A DNA stretch of 6,347 nucleotides from Archangiaceae bacterium (lineage in GTDB: Bacteria; Myxococcota; Myxococcia; Myxococcales; Myxococcaceae), in contig JAHFDQ010000373.1 in the NCBI GenBank assembly GCA_023248915.1, positions 1 to 6,347 of the forward strand. The letters are read 5' to 3'. Numbering within the stretch: position 1 is the first letter of the stretch; every line of letters starts with the position of its first letter. A model generated the notes under the pieces. That model was not told where the DNA came from and did no database searches. It was given only the letters and a program-made list of their open reading frames with translations. Positions 1-6,347 of the stretch are shown here, in pieces. Both the position numbers and the translations under genes were made by a program.

Positions 1-267
1 TGTCGATGCGACAAGGCGGAAGCCACATCTGAAACACGATTCCCGGTCGACTCAGGTCCTCGACGTCAGGTCGAAGAGCGGGGCGCCGAACGTCCCGAGC
101 GCGGCGAGGACTCGACGGGCGTTCTCGGGCGTGGGGCGCACCCAGATGTCCAGGTCTCCGGTCGCACGCGGGGTGCCGTGCGCGGCCAACGCGTGGGCTC
201 CGACGACGAGGAACTCAGCCCCCGCCGCGAACAGTGCGGACAACATCTCGACGAAGTCGCGATTCAA
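1..267 (-). pseudogene. Nucleotidyltransferase-fold protein, frameshifted and cut by the window edge
   Basis: The open frame from a TTG start (267-265) gives 71 residues ending at TGA 54-52. Residues 21-43 carry the nucleotidyltransferase signature: a Gly-Ala-His-Ala stretch, His-Gly-x-Pro-Arg at 30-34, then Asp38-Leu-Asp40 followed by Ile-Trp-Val, where the two Asp would bind metal. As I recall the family, these are stand-alone domains of about 150-190 residues with a third Asp in an Arg-Ile-Asp motif, so 71 residues is far too short. Stepping back one base near 61-63 gives a second open stretch to the window edge reading EDLSRPGIVFQMWLPPCRID, which supplies that third motif. A single-base deletion (or two-base insertion) is the simplest explanation. 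The Trp-Leu and Cys in this stretch replace residues I expect to be Gly-Val and Arg, which also suggests decay. The TTG start is chosen because AGGGGA lies 6 bases upstream and the N-terminus looks family-like. Substrate is unknown; relatives include defence and toxin-antitoxin nucleotidyltransferases. Confidence 0.75.
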
Positions 268-343
268 CGAAGGTCCCCTGCATGAAGGACCACGCCTGGA
301 CCGTGAGCGGCCATACCATTGCCACCCGCTCGGCCGGAGTCAT
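215..343 (-). pseudogene. Small Arg-rich protein preceding and overlapping the nucleotidyltransferase; probable partner-gene remnant
   Basis: From ATG 343 this frame encodes 42 residues beginning MTPAERVAMVWPLTVQAW, continuing through Glu-Ser-Arg-Leu and ending in an Arg-Gly-Gly-rich tail at TGA 217-215. The look (Thr-Pro-x-Glu-Arg, Trp-Pro-Leu-Thr, then an Arg-rich tail) matches, from memory, a small conserved protein often found just upstream of this nucleotidyltransferase type; I could not verify this by search. The frame stays open and plausible upstream to about 400 (Ile-Arg-Thr-Arg-Lys-Leu-Arg, then Glu-Asp-Glu-Gly-Arg-Asp-Asp). It has no ATG, GTG or TTG there, only an ATT at 400-398, so the true start may have been lost. 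Its last 53 bases overlap the start of the nucleotidyltransferase in a different frame. It begins within 80 bases of the preceding gene's stop and has only a weak GGG ahead of the ATG. It could instead be an intact 42-residue protein or a chance ORF. No function is assigned. Confidence 0.45.
274..279 (-). promoter_or_regulatory. Ribosome binding site of the nucleotidyltransferase remnant
   Basis: AGGGGA on the minus strand, 6 bases before the TTG at 267. It favours this TTG over the in-frame ATG at 246-244, which has no comparable purine run at the right distance. It lies inside the small overlapping ORF 343-215. Confidence 0.5.
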
Positions 344-417
344 CGCGGCATACCCGTCGTCGCGTCCCTCGTCCTCGAGGCGGAGCTTCCGGGTGCGAAT
401 CTTCCACCCCGGCGCCT

Positions 418-1989
418 CTACAGCCCGCCCGAGTCGTAAGCCGACGGCACGTCGACATGGAACGCCAACTCGAGCTTCTTCTTCTCGGCCGCGGCCAGCT
501 TCACTTTCCAGGTGGCGATGCCGTCAGCCGCGTTCAACTGGTACCCCTTCGACGTCTCCGCGTCGAATTCGACCTTCACGTCATCGAGCTCGGACACCGG
601 GACATGCTCGGCCAGCTCGACGTCCGCGGCCCGACCGCCGTAGTTCGCCAGGTCGAACCGATAGTCGAACCGGAAACGCCGGTTGCCGCCGAACAGGCCG
701 GTGTCGCGCTTCACCTCTTCGACGACGATGCGCTTGACCCTGACCGACTCCTCGACGCCGAACGTCAGGTGGAACAGCCCACCCTGGGGCACGCGCGCCA
801 GCGGATACCGGGCGATGAAGCCATTCGCCCTGAAGGCATCGAGCGAACCCGGCAGCAACGGAAACGGAGCCTGGTTGGTCAAGTCGGCGACCCGGAATAC
901 GAACGGCGCCAGCTTCGGAATGGCGCGCAAGGCGAAGGCCGCCTTCATCTTCTGCCGCGACACGAACAACCGCACCGGGCTGCCGTCGCCCGGCACGTCG
1001 CCCGGTTCGGGGACCTCGAGCTGCACCGACAGCCCCTGCGCCCGCGCCTGGAGCCCCGGAGGCCCTTCCGACGCCGCGCCCAGGTCCTTGCCGGCCTCGG
1101 CGTGCTCGACCGCCTCGTCGCGGCGCACCAGCACCTTCTTCTCGGCGGTGTGCTCTTCGGAGTACACCTTGAGGGGAGCAATCTCGGGCGGGGTGGCGTT
1201 CTCGGACGGAACCGCGGTCGAGAGCACCAGCTTCGCCTGGGCCCAGTCCTCTCCGGTGGCCTGGCGCAGGGTGGCGAAGGTCGAGACCTCGACCGTTCCT
1301 CCGGACTCGTCGGCACGCGCCTCGTACGCGGGTTCCCACCCGGCGCCGCCGACCGAGTAGGTCAGCTCGACCTGGGCGGTGGTCCCGGCCGGGCAGCTCA
1401 CCAGCACCTCGGCCACCCATTCCCGCCGCTGGGCCGCGGCCGCGAGGCGCTGCTGCTTCCGGCGCAGGTCGTCGAGCTGGTAGCCGAGCGCGCGCCGCTT
1501 GGCGTTCAAGTCCACCTGGTCGGCCGCCGCCTTCTGCCGCGACGACAGCGCCACGTCGAAGGCGCCCGCCCACGCCTTCACGTCGGGCTTGCCGTCGGCC
1601 ATCTCTCGCGACACCAATTGCACCGCCACCTCGCCGTACTGCGAGCCGAGCCGGGCCAGTTCCTGGTCGCGCTGGACTGCGTCGGCCAGGGTGGCGAGGT
1701 CGTGCTCCAAGCCACGAATCTGCGCGTCCAGCCCCTTCAGCTCGGGGGCGAACTGGTCGGCACGGGCCCGCTCTTCCGAGCGCAACCCGACGATGGACCC
1801 GCCGGTCGCCCGGGCGCGGAAGCTGGTCGAATCGGCGGCCGGAGGAATCGCGGCGAAGCTGACCGCCGCGCGAGGGCCGCACGGCACCGCCTGCGCCCGC
1901 GTCACCTGGGCGCGGTCGGGGTAGACCACCACCTTGTCGACCTTCGGAGCGGCGGACAAGAGGGCCAGAGCCAGGGAAAGTGAGTTCAT
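418..1989 (-). CDS. Exported DUF4140/DUF4139 protein, MuiA (mucoidy inhibitor) family, compact paralog
   Basis: This 523-residue protein is close to the usual length of the family. Residues 1-14 form a short hydrophobic leader ending in small residues (Leu-Ser-Ala-Ala); it lacks a basic n-region, so the signal peptide is plausible but not classical. Residues 17-75 form the N-terminal DUF4140 module with the characteristic Tyr-Pro-Asp-Arg-Ala-Gln-Val at 23-29. Residues 75-190 are charged and helical (coiled-coil-like). The DUF4139 beta-rich domain follows from about 195, with Gly-Trp-Glu-Pro-Ala-Tyr-Glu-Ala-Arg at 217-225, Gly-Glu-Asp-Trp at 246-249 and Leu-Ser-Thr-Ala at 256-259. A short charged linker (about 265-325) splits it, and it resumes to the C-terminus. 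The ATG at 1989 follows TAGGAG by 6 bases, and that motif contains the stop of the preceding gene. The protein probably sits in the periplasm or at the outer membrane. Its biochemical role is unknown; the family name comes from a link to mucoidy, and an enzymatic function is not implied. Confidence 0.88.
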   Translation of the reverse strand: MNSLSLALALLSAAPKVDKVVVYPDRAQVTRAQAVPCGPRAAVSFAAIPPAADSTSFRARATGGSIVGLRSEERARADQFAPELKGLDAQIRGLEHDLATLADAVQRDQELARLGSQYGEVAVQLVSREMADGKPDVKAWAGAFDVALSSRQKAAADQVDLNAKRRALGYQLDDLRRKQQRLAAAAQRREWVAEVLVSCPAGTTAQVELTYSVGGAGWEPAYEARADESGGTVEVSTFATLRQATGEDWAQAKLVLSTAVPSENATPPEIAPLKVYSEEHTAEKKVLVRRDEAVEHAEAGKDLGAASEGPPGLQARAQGLSVQLEVPEPGDVPGDGSPVRLFVSRQKMKAAFALRAIPKLAPFVFRVADLTNQAPFPLLPGSLDAFRANGFIARYPLARVPQGGLFHLTFGVEESVRVKRIVVEEVKRDTGLFGGNRRFRFDYRFDLANYGGRAADVELAEHVPVSELDDVKVEFDAETSKGYQLNAADGIATWKVKLAAAEKKKLELAFHVDVPSAYDSGGL

Positions 1990-1995
1990 CGTCGG

Positions 1996-2001
1996 CTCCT
2001 A
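1996..2001 (-). promoter_or_regulatory. Shine-Dalgarno overlapping the upstream stop codon
   Basis: TAGGAG: the TAG stop of the 1999-3918 gene supplies the first three bases of the AGGAG ribosome binding site for the 418-1989 gene, with a 6-base spacer before its ATG. This arrangement favours re-initiation by terminating ribosomes (translational coupling) and fixes the downstream start. Confidence 0.75.
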
Positions 2002-3918
2002 TTGCTGGTGCATGCGCCAGCCCTTGGGGCGGCGCAGCGAATAGGTGAACGAGACCACCGCCTTGCCGTTGGGCGGGACGGTGAGGCGCCACTCCAGCGC
2101 ACCCTTTACCTTGTCCTGAATGGCGGAAGGTTTGGTCTCTATCAGCGTCACCTCGACTTCCTTGTCGTCGGTGACCGGCCACTGGTCGAGTATCCGCACC
2201 GCCATCGGGTAGCCGTACGGGTTGGCGAGCTCGGACGTGACGACGTACTCGGTCAGCTCGGACTTGCCGATGAAGCCCTTCTCGGCTTGGACCAGGTTCA
2301 CGTTCCTGACCGGCTTGATGGCCCGGTCGAGCCCCAGCGGCAGGGTGAAGGCTTCCCCGGGGGAAACCAGGGGCAGCCGCGCCGTGCCCGCGGGGTCGGC
2401 GCCCACGAAGAGGTTGGCCGCGCCTCCGGGCAGCACCTGCTTCGAGGGGCTCTTGATTTCGGCGACCAGGAACGCTTCCTTCGCCAGCGCGGGGAAGACT
2501 TTGCGCTCGACCGACACCGGCCAGGTCTCGGAGAACAGCGCCACCCGGCGCGCCCCCTTGCCGGACTTGATGGTCTCGGGGCGCAGCGACTCGTAGGCCA
2601 GGTCGACCCCCCCGGCGGAAGCCGCGGGCAGGTTGGGGTCGAAGGCCGGTGGGCGATACCCGGGCGGCGGGGCGAGGCTCATCCCGACCGTGGGGGCCGG
2701 AGGTTCCTCGCTGACGAGCCTGGAGAACACGCCCGACCGAGGGACCTCGGCGGCTTCCGCCGGCGGCATCGCCCCCGGGGCGGCTCTCGGGGCCGAACGA
2801 GGAGCAGGGGCCGGCGCGTTGGCCCCCCGCCGGCGTTCGCTCTTCTTGACGTTCGGGACCTGCCGGTAGTCGGCCTCGGGTTGGGCCAGCTTTCCGGCGA
2901 CGGTCCCGCTCTCGAAGTCGAAGCCGCCGGGGGCCAGTGCCGGAGAAGGAGGCTGCGCTCCGCCAGCGACCGCGAGCAGCCGGCCGCGCACCACCTCGTC
3001 GTCGCGGGCCGGCGCCAACAGCGGCGGCGCGGGCGGCGGCGGCCGAATCGACTCGACCAGCGGCGAGGGCGTGGGAATGAAGCGTTCCTTCTCGCCAATC
3101 TTCCAGGACGAGAGCCGCGGCGCCACGGTCGAGGTCGCGGGCACCGCGGTCGACAAGGTGAGCGCCGCCTCGTCCCAGTCCTCGCCGGACTCCTGGCTGA
3201 CCAGCCCCGCGAAGGACACCTGCACCTTGCCGGTCTCGGGGACGAGCTGCAGGTCGTAGCTCGGGTACCACCGGGCCTTGGTGGTGACGTAGGTGAGCGT
3301 CAGCTTCGCCGGGCCGCTGCCGGCGACGGTCGGCGTCACCCGGTACCCCGAGCGCCGCCCCGTTCCTCCGAGGATTCGCGCCTTGTCGGCGAGGACCGAG
3401 CGCTCGATGCCGAGGTCGCGCAGCCTGCCTTCCAGCTCGCGCGCCCGCGCCTCGGACTTGGCCTCGCGGTCGGCCGAGAACGCCGAGGCGGCGGCCCAGC
3501 CGGCTGCGTTCAGCTTGGGCGTCGGCTTCAAGGGGTCGCCGGCCGGCACGGTGGGGTTGAGCCGGTGCAGCGCGTTCACCTGCTGCCGTTGCTCGCTCAG
3601 TTCGGCGTTGGCGCGGGCCACGTCGTCGTCCAGCTTCTCGAGTTGGGTGAGCAGCTTCCTCGCCTCGTCGGGGGCGAATTCGTCGTCCTGCACCGGGCCG
3701 ATGTCCACCCGCCTCACCTCGCCACCGCTGGCCTCGACCCGAATCGACGACAGGTCGACGGTGCCGTTCAAGAGCGGCAATTCGACCTTCTGCGCCCCCG
3801 AGAGCGCGACCTGGGCGGTGCGCACCACCCGGGCGCGGTCGGAATAGACGGTCACCGAGGTGACGGGAGCTTCGACGGGCAGCGAGGCCGCGAACGTGGC
3901 GACGAGCATCCAGTGCAT
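1999..3918 (-). CDS. Exported DUF4140/DUF4139 protein, MuiA family, with a long Pro/Ala-rich insert
   Basis: This 639-residue protein is about 115 longer than its neighbour paralog. Residues 1-16 form a short hydrophobic leader without basic residues. DUF4140 spans about 18-75, with Tyr-Ser-Asp-Arg-Ala-Arg-Val at 25-31. Two charged helical segments (about 82-118 and 145-183) resemble the coiled-coil hairpin of the family. DUF4139 starts near 190, with Ala-Arg-Trp-Tyr-Pro-Ser-Tyr-Asp at 215-222, Gly-Glu-Asp-Trp at 245-248 and Leu-Ser-Thr-Ala at 255-258. Residues about 280-435 are a low-complexity insert rich in Pro, Ala, Gly and Arg (a proline run at 293-296, Ala-Pro repeats at 368-382). The domain resumes from about 438 and ends in the conserved strand-rich tail with Asp-Gln-Trp-Pro-Val at 578-582 and Pro-Lys-Gly-Trp at 631-634. 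The ATG at 3918 follows a strong purine-rich ribosome binding site that overlaps the previous stop. It is probably periplasmic or outer-membrane associated, with the insert as a flexible, possibly wall-spanning linker (inference). Molecular function is unknown. Confidence 0.88.
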   Translation of the reverse strand: MHWMLVATFAASLPVEAPVTSVTVYSDRARVVRTAQVALSGAQKVELPLLNGTVDLSSIRVEASGGEVRRVDIGPVQDDEFAPDEARKLLTQLEKLDDDVARANAELSEQRQQVNALHRLNPTVPAGDPLKPTPKLNAAGWAAASAFSADREAKSEARARELEGRLRDLGIERSVLADKARILGGTGRRSGYRVTPTVAGSGPAKLTLTYVTTKARWYPSYDLQLVPETGKVQVSFAGLVSQESGEDWDEAALTLSTAVPATSTVAPRLSSWKIGEKERFIPTPSPLVESIRPPPPAPPLLAPARDDEVVRGRLLAVAGGAQPPSPALAPGGFDFESGTVAGKLAQPEADYRQVPNVKKSERRRGANAPAPAPRSAPRAAPGAMPPAEAAEVPRSGVFSRLVSEEPPAPTVGMSLAPPPGYRPPAFDPNLPAASAGGVDLAYESLRPETIKSGKGARRVALFSETWPVSVERKVFPALAKEAFLVAEIKSPSKQVLPGGAANLFVGADPAGTARLPLVSPGEAFTLPLGLDRAIKPVRNVNLVQAEKGFIGKSELTEYVVTSELANPYGYPMAVRILDQWPVTDDKEVEVTLIETKPSAIQDKVKGALEWRLTVPPNGKAVVSFTYSLRRPKGWRMHQQ

Positions 3919-3921
3919 GGT

Positions 3922-3931
3922 TCCCCCTTCA
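3922..3931 (-). promoter_or_regulatory. Shine-Dalgarno overlapping the upstream stop codon
   Basis: TGAAGGGGGA: the TGA stop of the ligase/TPR gene runs directly into the AAGGGGGA ribosome binding site of the 1999-3918 gene, three bases before its ATG. The same stop-in-SD design recurs at the next junction (1996-2001), which supports a single coupled operon. Confidence 0.7.
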
Positions 3932-6347
3932 GTCCTCGGGCGCCGGCGCGGGCGGCCCCTGTTCGAGCAGCTTCTGGTCGTTCGCCTCGGTGCGCTTCTG
4001 CTCGAGGCCCTCGAGCTTCGCTATCCACGCGGGCGCCGTCTTGCTGCCCCCTTCCAGCCGGTCGCCCGCGCGAATCGCCTGGATGGCCTCGGGGTACTTC
4101 GAGAGCGCCTCGTACATCTGCGCGATGAGGTACTGGTGCCCGGCCCGCCCCGGCTGCAGCCGGGCGGCGGACTGGAACGCCTGCAGCGCCAGCGCATAGC
4201 GCCCTTCGCGCGAGAACGCGGTGCCCTGAAAGACGAACAGGTCCGCGCGCTGGTCGAGCGACCGGATGAACGGCTGAATCCGCGCCAGCGCCTCGCGGGC
4301 GGCGCCGAACTTCCCGCCGTCGAGGTAGCCCTGGGCCAGAGTGAACGCCAGCCCCACGTCCGCCGGGTTGGCGACCACCAGCGTGCGCAACAGCGAGATG
4401 GCGTCCTCGCGCTTGCCCATCGAACGAAGCACCTGCGCCCGCATCAACGCCTGCGCGAGAGACCCGGCCTTGCGCTTGTCCGACTCGTCGCAGGCGGCCA
4501 GCGCCCCCTCGTAGTCGTGGCGGGACAGCCGCAGCTCGGCCGCGAGCAGCCAGAGCCCCTCGGTGTCCTTCCGGTCGCGCGTTTCCTCGAGCGCCCCGGC
4601 GAGCAGCGCCTCGGCGTCGGCCGGCCGGCCCCGCCAGCGCACGCGGGTGATGAGGTCTCTCAGCGCCGCCGGCTCGGACCCGACCAGCCGGCGTTCCTCG
4701 AACACTCCCCTCGCCAGGTCGATGCCCTCGACGAGCACCGGCCCGGGGTCGGGCGAAGTCTCGGCGGCGAGCCGCAGCTCGAGCAGCGCCTGCGTCCGCT
4801 TCCCCGCGCGCGCCAGCGACCTCGCCGCGACGCGGTGGGCGTCGGTGTCCAACGGCCGCAGGTAGAGCGCCCGGTTGACGAAGGCCAGCGCCTGGCCCGG
4901 GTCGGCGCCGGGCCCGGTGGCGAAGGCCAGGCCCACCCAGTCGTAGAGCAGGTAGTCGGCCGGGTGCCGGTCGATGAGCGACACCCCTAGCTTCCGCACT
5001 TCGGAAGCCGGCGGCCGCTTCGCCGCGAGCGCCCGCAAGGACGCCTCGGCGTCGGCGGCGCTGCCCCCCGCGGCGAACAGGGCCAGCACCGCCAGCCCCG
5101 CCGTCCCGCAGACGGCCGCCCAGCGCGGCCCCGTCCACGCCCCCCGGGCCGCCCCTTCTTCCGGCCGGGAAGACGTTCCGAGCAGCACCGACACCGTGAG
5201 CGCGCAGGCCGGCAGCTCGAGGTTGAAGTCGAAGAGGTTGTGCAATCCACAGGCGAGCGCGGCGGCGAGCACGGCGAAGTCCTTCACCCCCATCGTCTCG
5301 CGCCGCAAGAGCCGCGTCAGGCCCCACAGGGCGAGGCCGAGCAGCCCCACGGCGGCGACCAGCCCCAGCTCGGCCGCGAGCTGCAGCACCAGGTTCTCGG
5401 GGTGGGTGAAAGTCATCGATGCTTGCTCGGTCTGAAACCGGTTGAAGCCGACCTCGAACGCGCCCCGCCCCATGCCCGCCACCCAGAAGTGCTTCGCGGC
5501 CCCGGCAATCATCGGGTACAGGTCCATCTTCGACTGCCGCAGCTTGTCGAACGAATCGGCCGTTTCCAGCTCGGCCCAGATGCGGTCGAACGCGACGTAG
5601 GCGCCGACGGCCAGCACCGCCATCACCCCGGTGAAGGCCGCCCCGGACAGCCTCAGCCACGGCGGCCGGCGCCCGGTGGCGTGCACAGGAGCCCCCTTCG
5701 CGGCCTTCCGCCTGAACAGCAGCGCCGCGAACAGCACCTGGCCGAAGACGAAGAAGGCGATGCCGCCGCGCGACAGCGACAACAGGGCCACCGCCCCCAT
5801 CGCGACGTAGGCCACCGCCCAGACGAGCGCCCGCTGCCGGTCGGAAGCGGACAAGGCCAGCCCCAGCCCCACCGTGCTGGTGAGGATGAGGTACCCGGCG
5901 AGGTGGTTGGGGTTGCCGAACGGGGTGATGACCGGCGGCAGGCCTTCGAAGGTGTAGACCCCGAAGAACGTGGTGGCGCCAGCCAACAGGTGCCCTAGCC
6001 CGATGACGGCCACCGCCGTGCCGGCGAGCGCAGAGGCCATCAGCAGGCGGCGGCGAACTCGGCGCGACCGCGACAGTTGGGCGGCGGTGACCAGCACCGA
6101 CAGGTAGGCCAGGTGCTTGGCCAGCTCGCGCCAGGTCTGCGCCGGTTCGAGCGAGATGGGGCGCAGGCGCGACAGCCCCAAGGGCAAGAGCGCGAACTCT
6201 CGCAGGTCGCGCGCCTCGGGCGAAAGCACCCCGAGCAGCGGCGTTGGCAGGGGCACGAGCTGGAAGAGGCAGAACGCCGCCGCGAGCCCGGGCACGGCGG
6301 CGAGCAGCGGCAGCGGCAGGCGTTCGCCCTGCAACCGGGCTCCCCAG
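3929..6347 (-). CDS. O-antigen ligase/polymerase-family membrane protein with C-terminal TPR region (5' end outside window)
   Basis: The product belongs to the Wzy/WaaL-like family, integral inner-membrane proteins that transfer or polymerise undecaprenyl-diphosphate-linked glycans on the periplasmic side. Numbering is from a TTG at 6334 (801 residues). Several hydrophobic segments lie between 8 and 385, for example 8-27, 73-86, 97-118, 171-186, 192-207, 233-249, 323-340 and 353-364. Family landmarks are Gly140-Asn-Pro-Asn-His144 followed by Leu-Ala-Gly-Tyr, Leu-Ser-Arg-Gly-Gly at 187-191, the periplasmic-loop motif His311-Pro-Glu-Asn314 with Leu-Gln and Ala-Glu-Leu-Gly after it, and His365-Asn-Leu-Phe-Asp-Phe-Asn-Leu. 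A last hydrophobic stretch (405-422) leads to TPR-like helices over about 430-760; the clearest units lie near 480-525, 625-690 and 697-755. A Pro/Ala/Glu tail ends the protein. The frame stays open through the window edge (Trp-Gly-Ala-Arg before the TTG), and relatives usually start with further membrane helices, so the true start is probably outside. A GGGGAG 5 bases before the TTG keeps that start possible. Ligase versus polymerase cannot be decided from sequence. Confidence 0.85.
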   Translation of the reverse strand, partial: WGARLQGERLPLPLLAAVPGLAAAFCLFQLVPLPTPLLGVLSPEARDLREFALLPLGLSRLRPISLEPAQTWRELAKHLAYLSVLVTAAQLSRSRRVRRRLLMASALAGTAVAVIGLGHLLAGATTFFGVYTFEGLPPVITPFGNPNHLAGYLILTSTVGLGLALSASDRQRALVWAVAYVAMGAVALLSLSRGGIAFFVFGQVLFAALLFRRKAAKGAPVHATGRRPPWLRLSGAAFTGVMAVLAVGAYVAFDRIWAELETADSFDKLRQSKMDLYPMIAGAAKHFWVAGMGRGAFEVGFNRFQTEQASMTFTHPENLVLQLAAELGLVAAVGLLGLALWGLTRLLRRETMGVKDFAVLAAALACGLHNLFDFNLELPACALTVSVLLGTSSRPEEGAARGAWTGPRWAAVCGTAGLAVLALFAAGGSAADAEASLRALAAKRPPASEVRKLGVSLIDRHPADYLLYDWVGLAFATGPGADPGQALAFVNRALYLRPLDTDAHRVAARSLARAGKRTQALLELRLAAETSPDPGPVLVEGIDLARGVFEERRLVGSEPAALRDLITRVRWRGRPADAEALLAGALEETRDRKDTEGLWLLAAELRLSRHDYEGALAACDESDKRKAGSLAQALMRAQVLRSMGKREDAISLLRTLVVANPADVGLAFTLAQGYLDGGKFGAAREALARIQPFIRSLDQRADLFVFQGTAFSREGRYALALQAFQSAARLQPGRAGHQYLIAQMYEALSKYPEAIQAIRAGDRLEGGSKTAPAWIAKLEGLEQKRTEANDQKLLEQGPPAPAPED

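Noticed and set aside
54..72. Programmed -1 frameshifting as the way to read through the nucleotidyltransferase break.
   Set aside because: The bases before the break (GACGTCGAGG) contain no X-XXY-YYZ slippery site, and odd residues in the restored frame fit decay better.
389..412. Possible hairpin just after the operon's last stop (CCGGGGTG and CACCCGG with a 9-base loop) as a terminator.
   Set aside because: The stem has a bulged G, and no T-run follows on the minus strand. In DNA this GC-rich such stems arise by chance, so it is not called a terminator.
264..458. 64-codon minus-strand ORF with an ATG that overlaps the end of the compact DUF4139 gene.
   Set aside because: Its translation is Arg/Gly-rich and unlike any protein I know, while the adjacent frame (400-215) in the same DNA looks like a real small protein.
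319..4128. Very long open frames on the plus strand opposite the DUF4139 genes (319-1983 and 2002-4128), and the 896-codon minus frame 3271-581.
   Set aside because: They are full of Arg, Gly, Pro and Ala with no recognisable domains, and lie opposite or out of frame with clear genes. High GC at third positions removes stops in these frames, so they are compositional shadows.
6335..6347. TTG at 6334 as the certain start of the ligase/TPR gene, with GGGGAG as its ribosome binding site.
   Set aside because: The frame stays open to the window edge and the family usually has additional N-terminal membrane helices, so the gene is recorded as 5' incomplete.

Overview
The window is GC-rich, and all four or five genes read leftward (minus strand). 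Codons end mostly in G or C. Together with tandem DUF4139 paralogs and a fused O-antigen-ligase/TPR protein, this suggests a Gram-negative delta-proteobacterial-type genome, most likely Myxococcota. That assignment is inferred from composition and gene content; no rRNA or other marker gene is present.

Layout in the direction of transcription (right to left): (1) 6347-3929, a multi-pass membrane O-antigen ligase/polymerase-family protein with a C-terminal tetratricopeptide-repeat region; its 5' end probably lies beyond the right edge. (2) 3918-1999, an exported DUF4140/DUF4139 ('mucoidy inhibitor MuiA family') protein with a long Pro/Ala-rich insert. (3) 1989-418, a second, more compact DUF4139 paralog. 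These three are separated by only 9-10 bases, and at each junction the upstream stop codon is part of the downstream Shine-Dalgarno sequence. They are almost certainly one translationally coupled operon, whose promoter lies outside the window.

The leftmost 400 bases are different. They hold the remains of what looks like a two-gene module: a small Arg-rich ORF (minimal form 343-215, without a good start for its full conserved-looking length) that overlaps, in another frame, a nucleotidyltransferase-fold gene starting at a TTG codon (267). The nucleotidyltransferase frame stops at 54-52. Stepping back one base at about 61-63 restores a family-like sequence up to the window edge, so this is probably a frameshifted pseudogene.

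Working model: the three-gene operon serves the cell envelope. The ligase/TPR protein would handle an undecaprenyl-linked surface glycan, and the two DUF4139 proteins would act in the periplasm or outer membrane. The functional link is inferred from operon structure and the family name only. The nucleotidyltransferase remnants look like an unrelated accessory module in decay. I saw no tRNA, rRNA, CRISPR array, insertion sequence or convincing intrinsic terminator.
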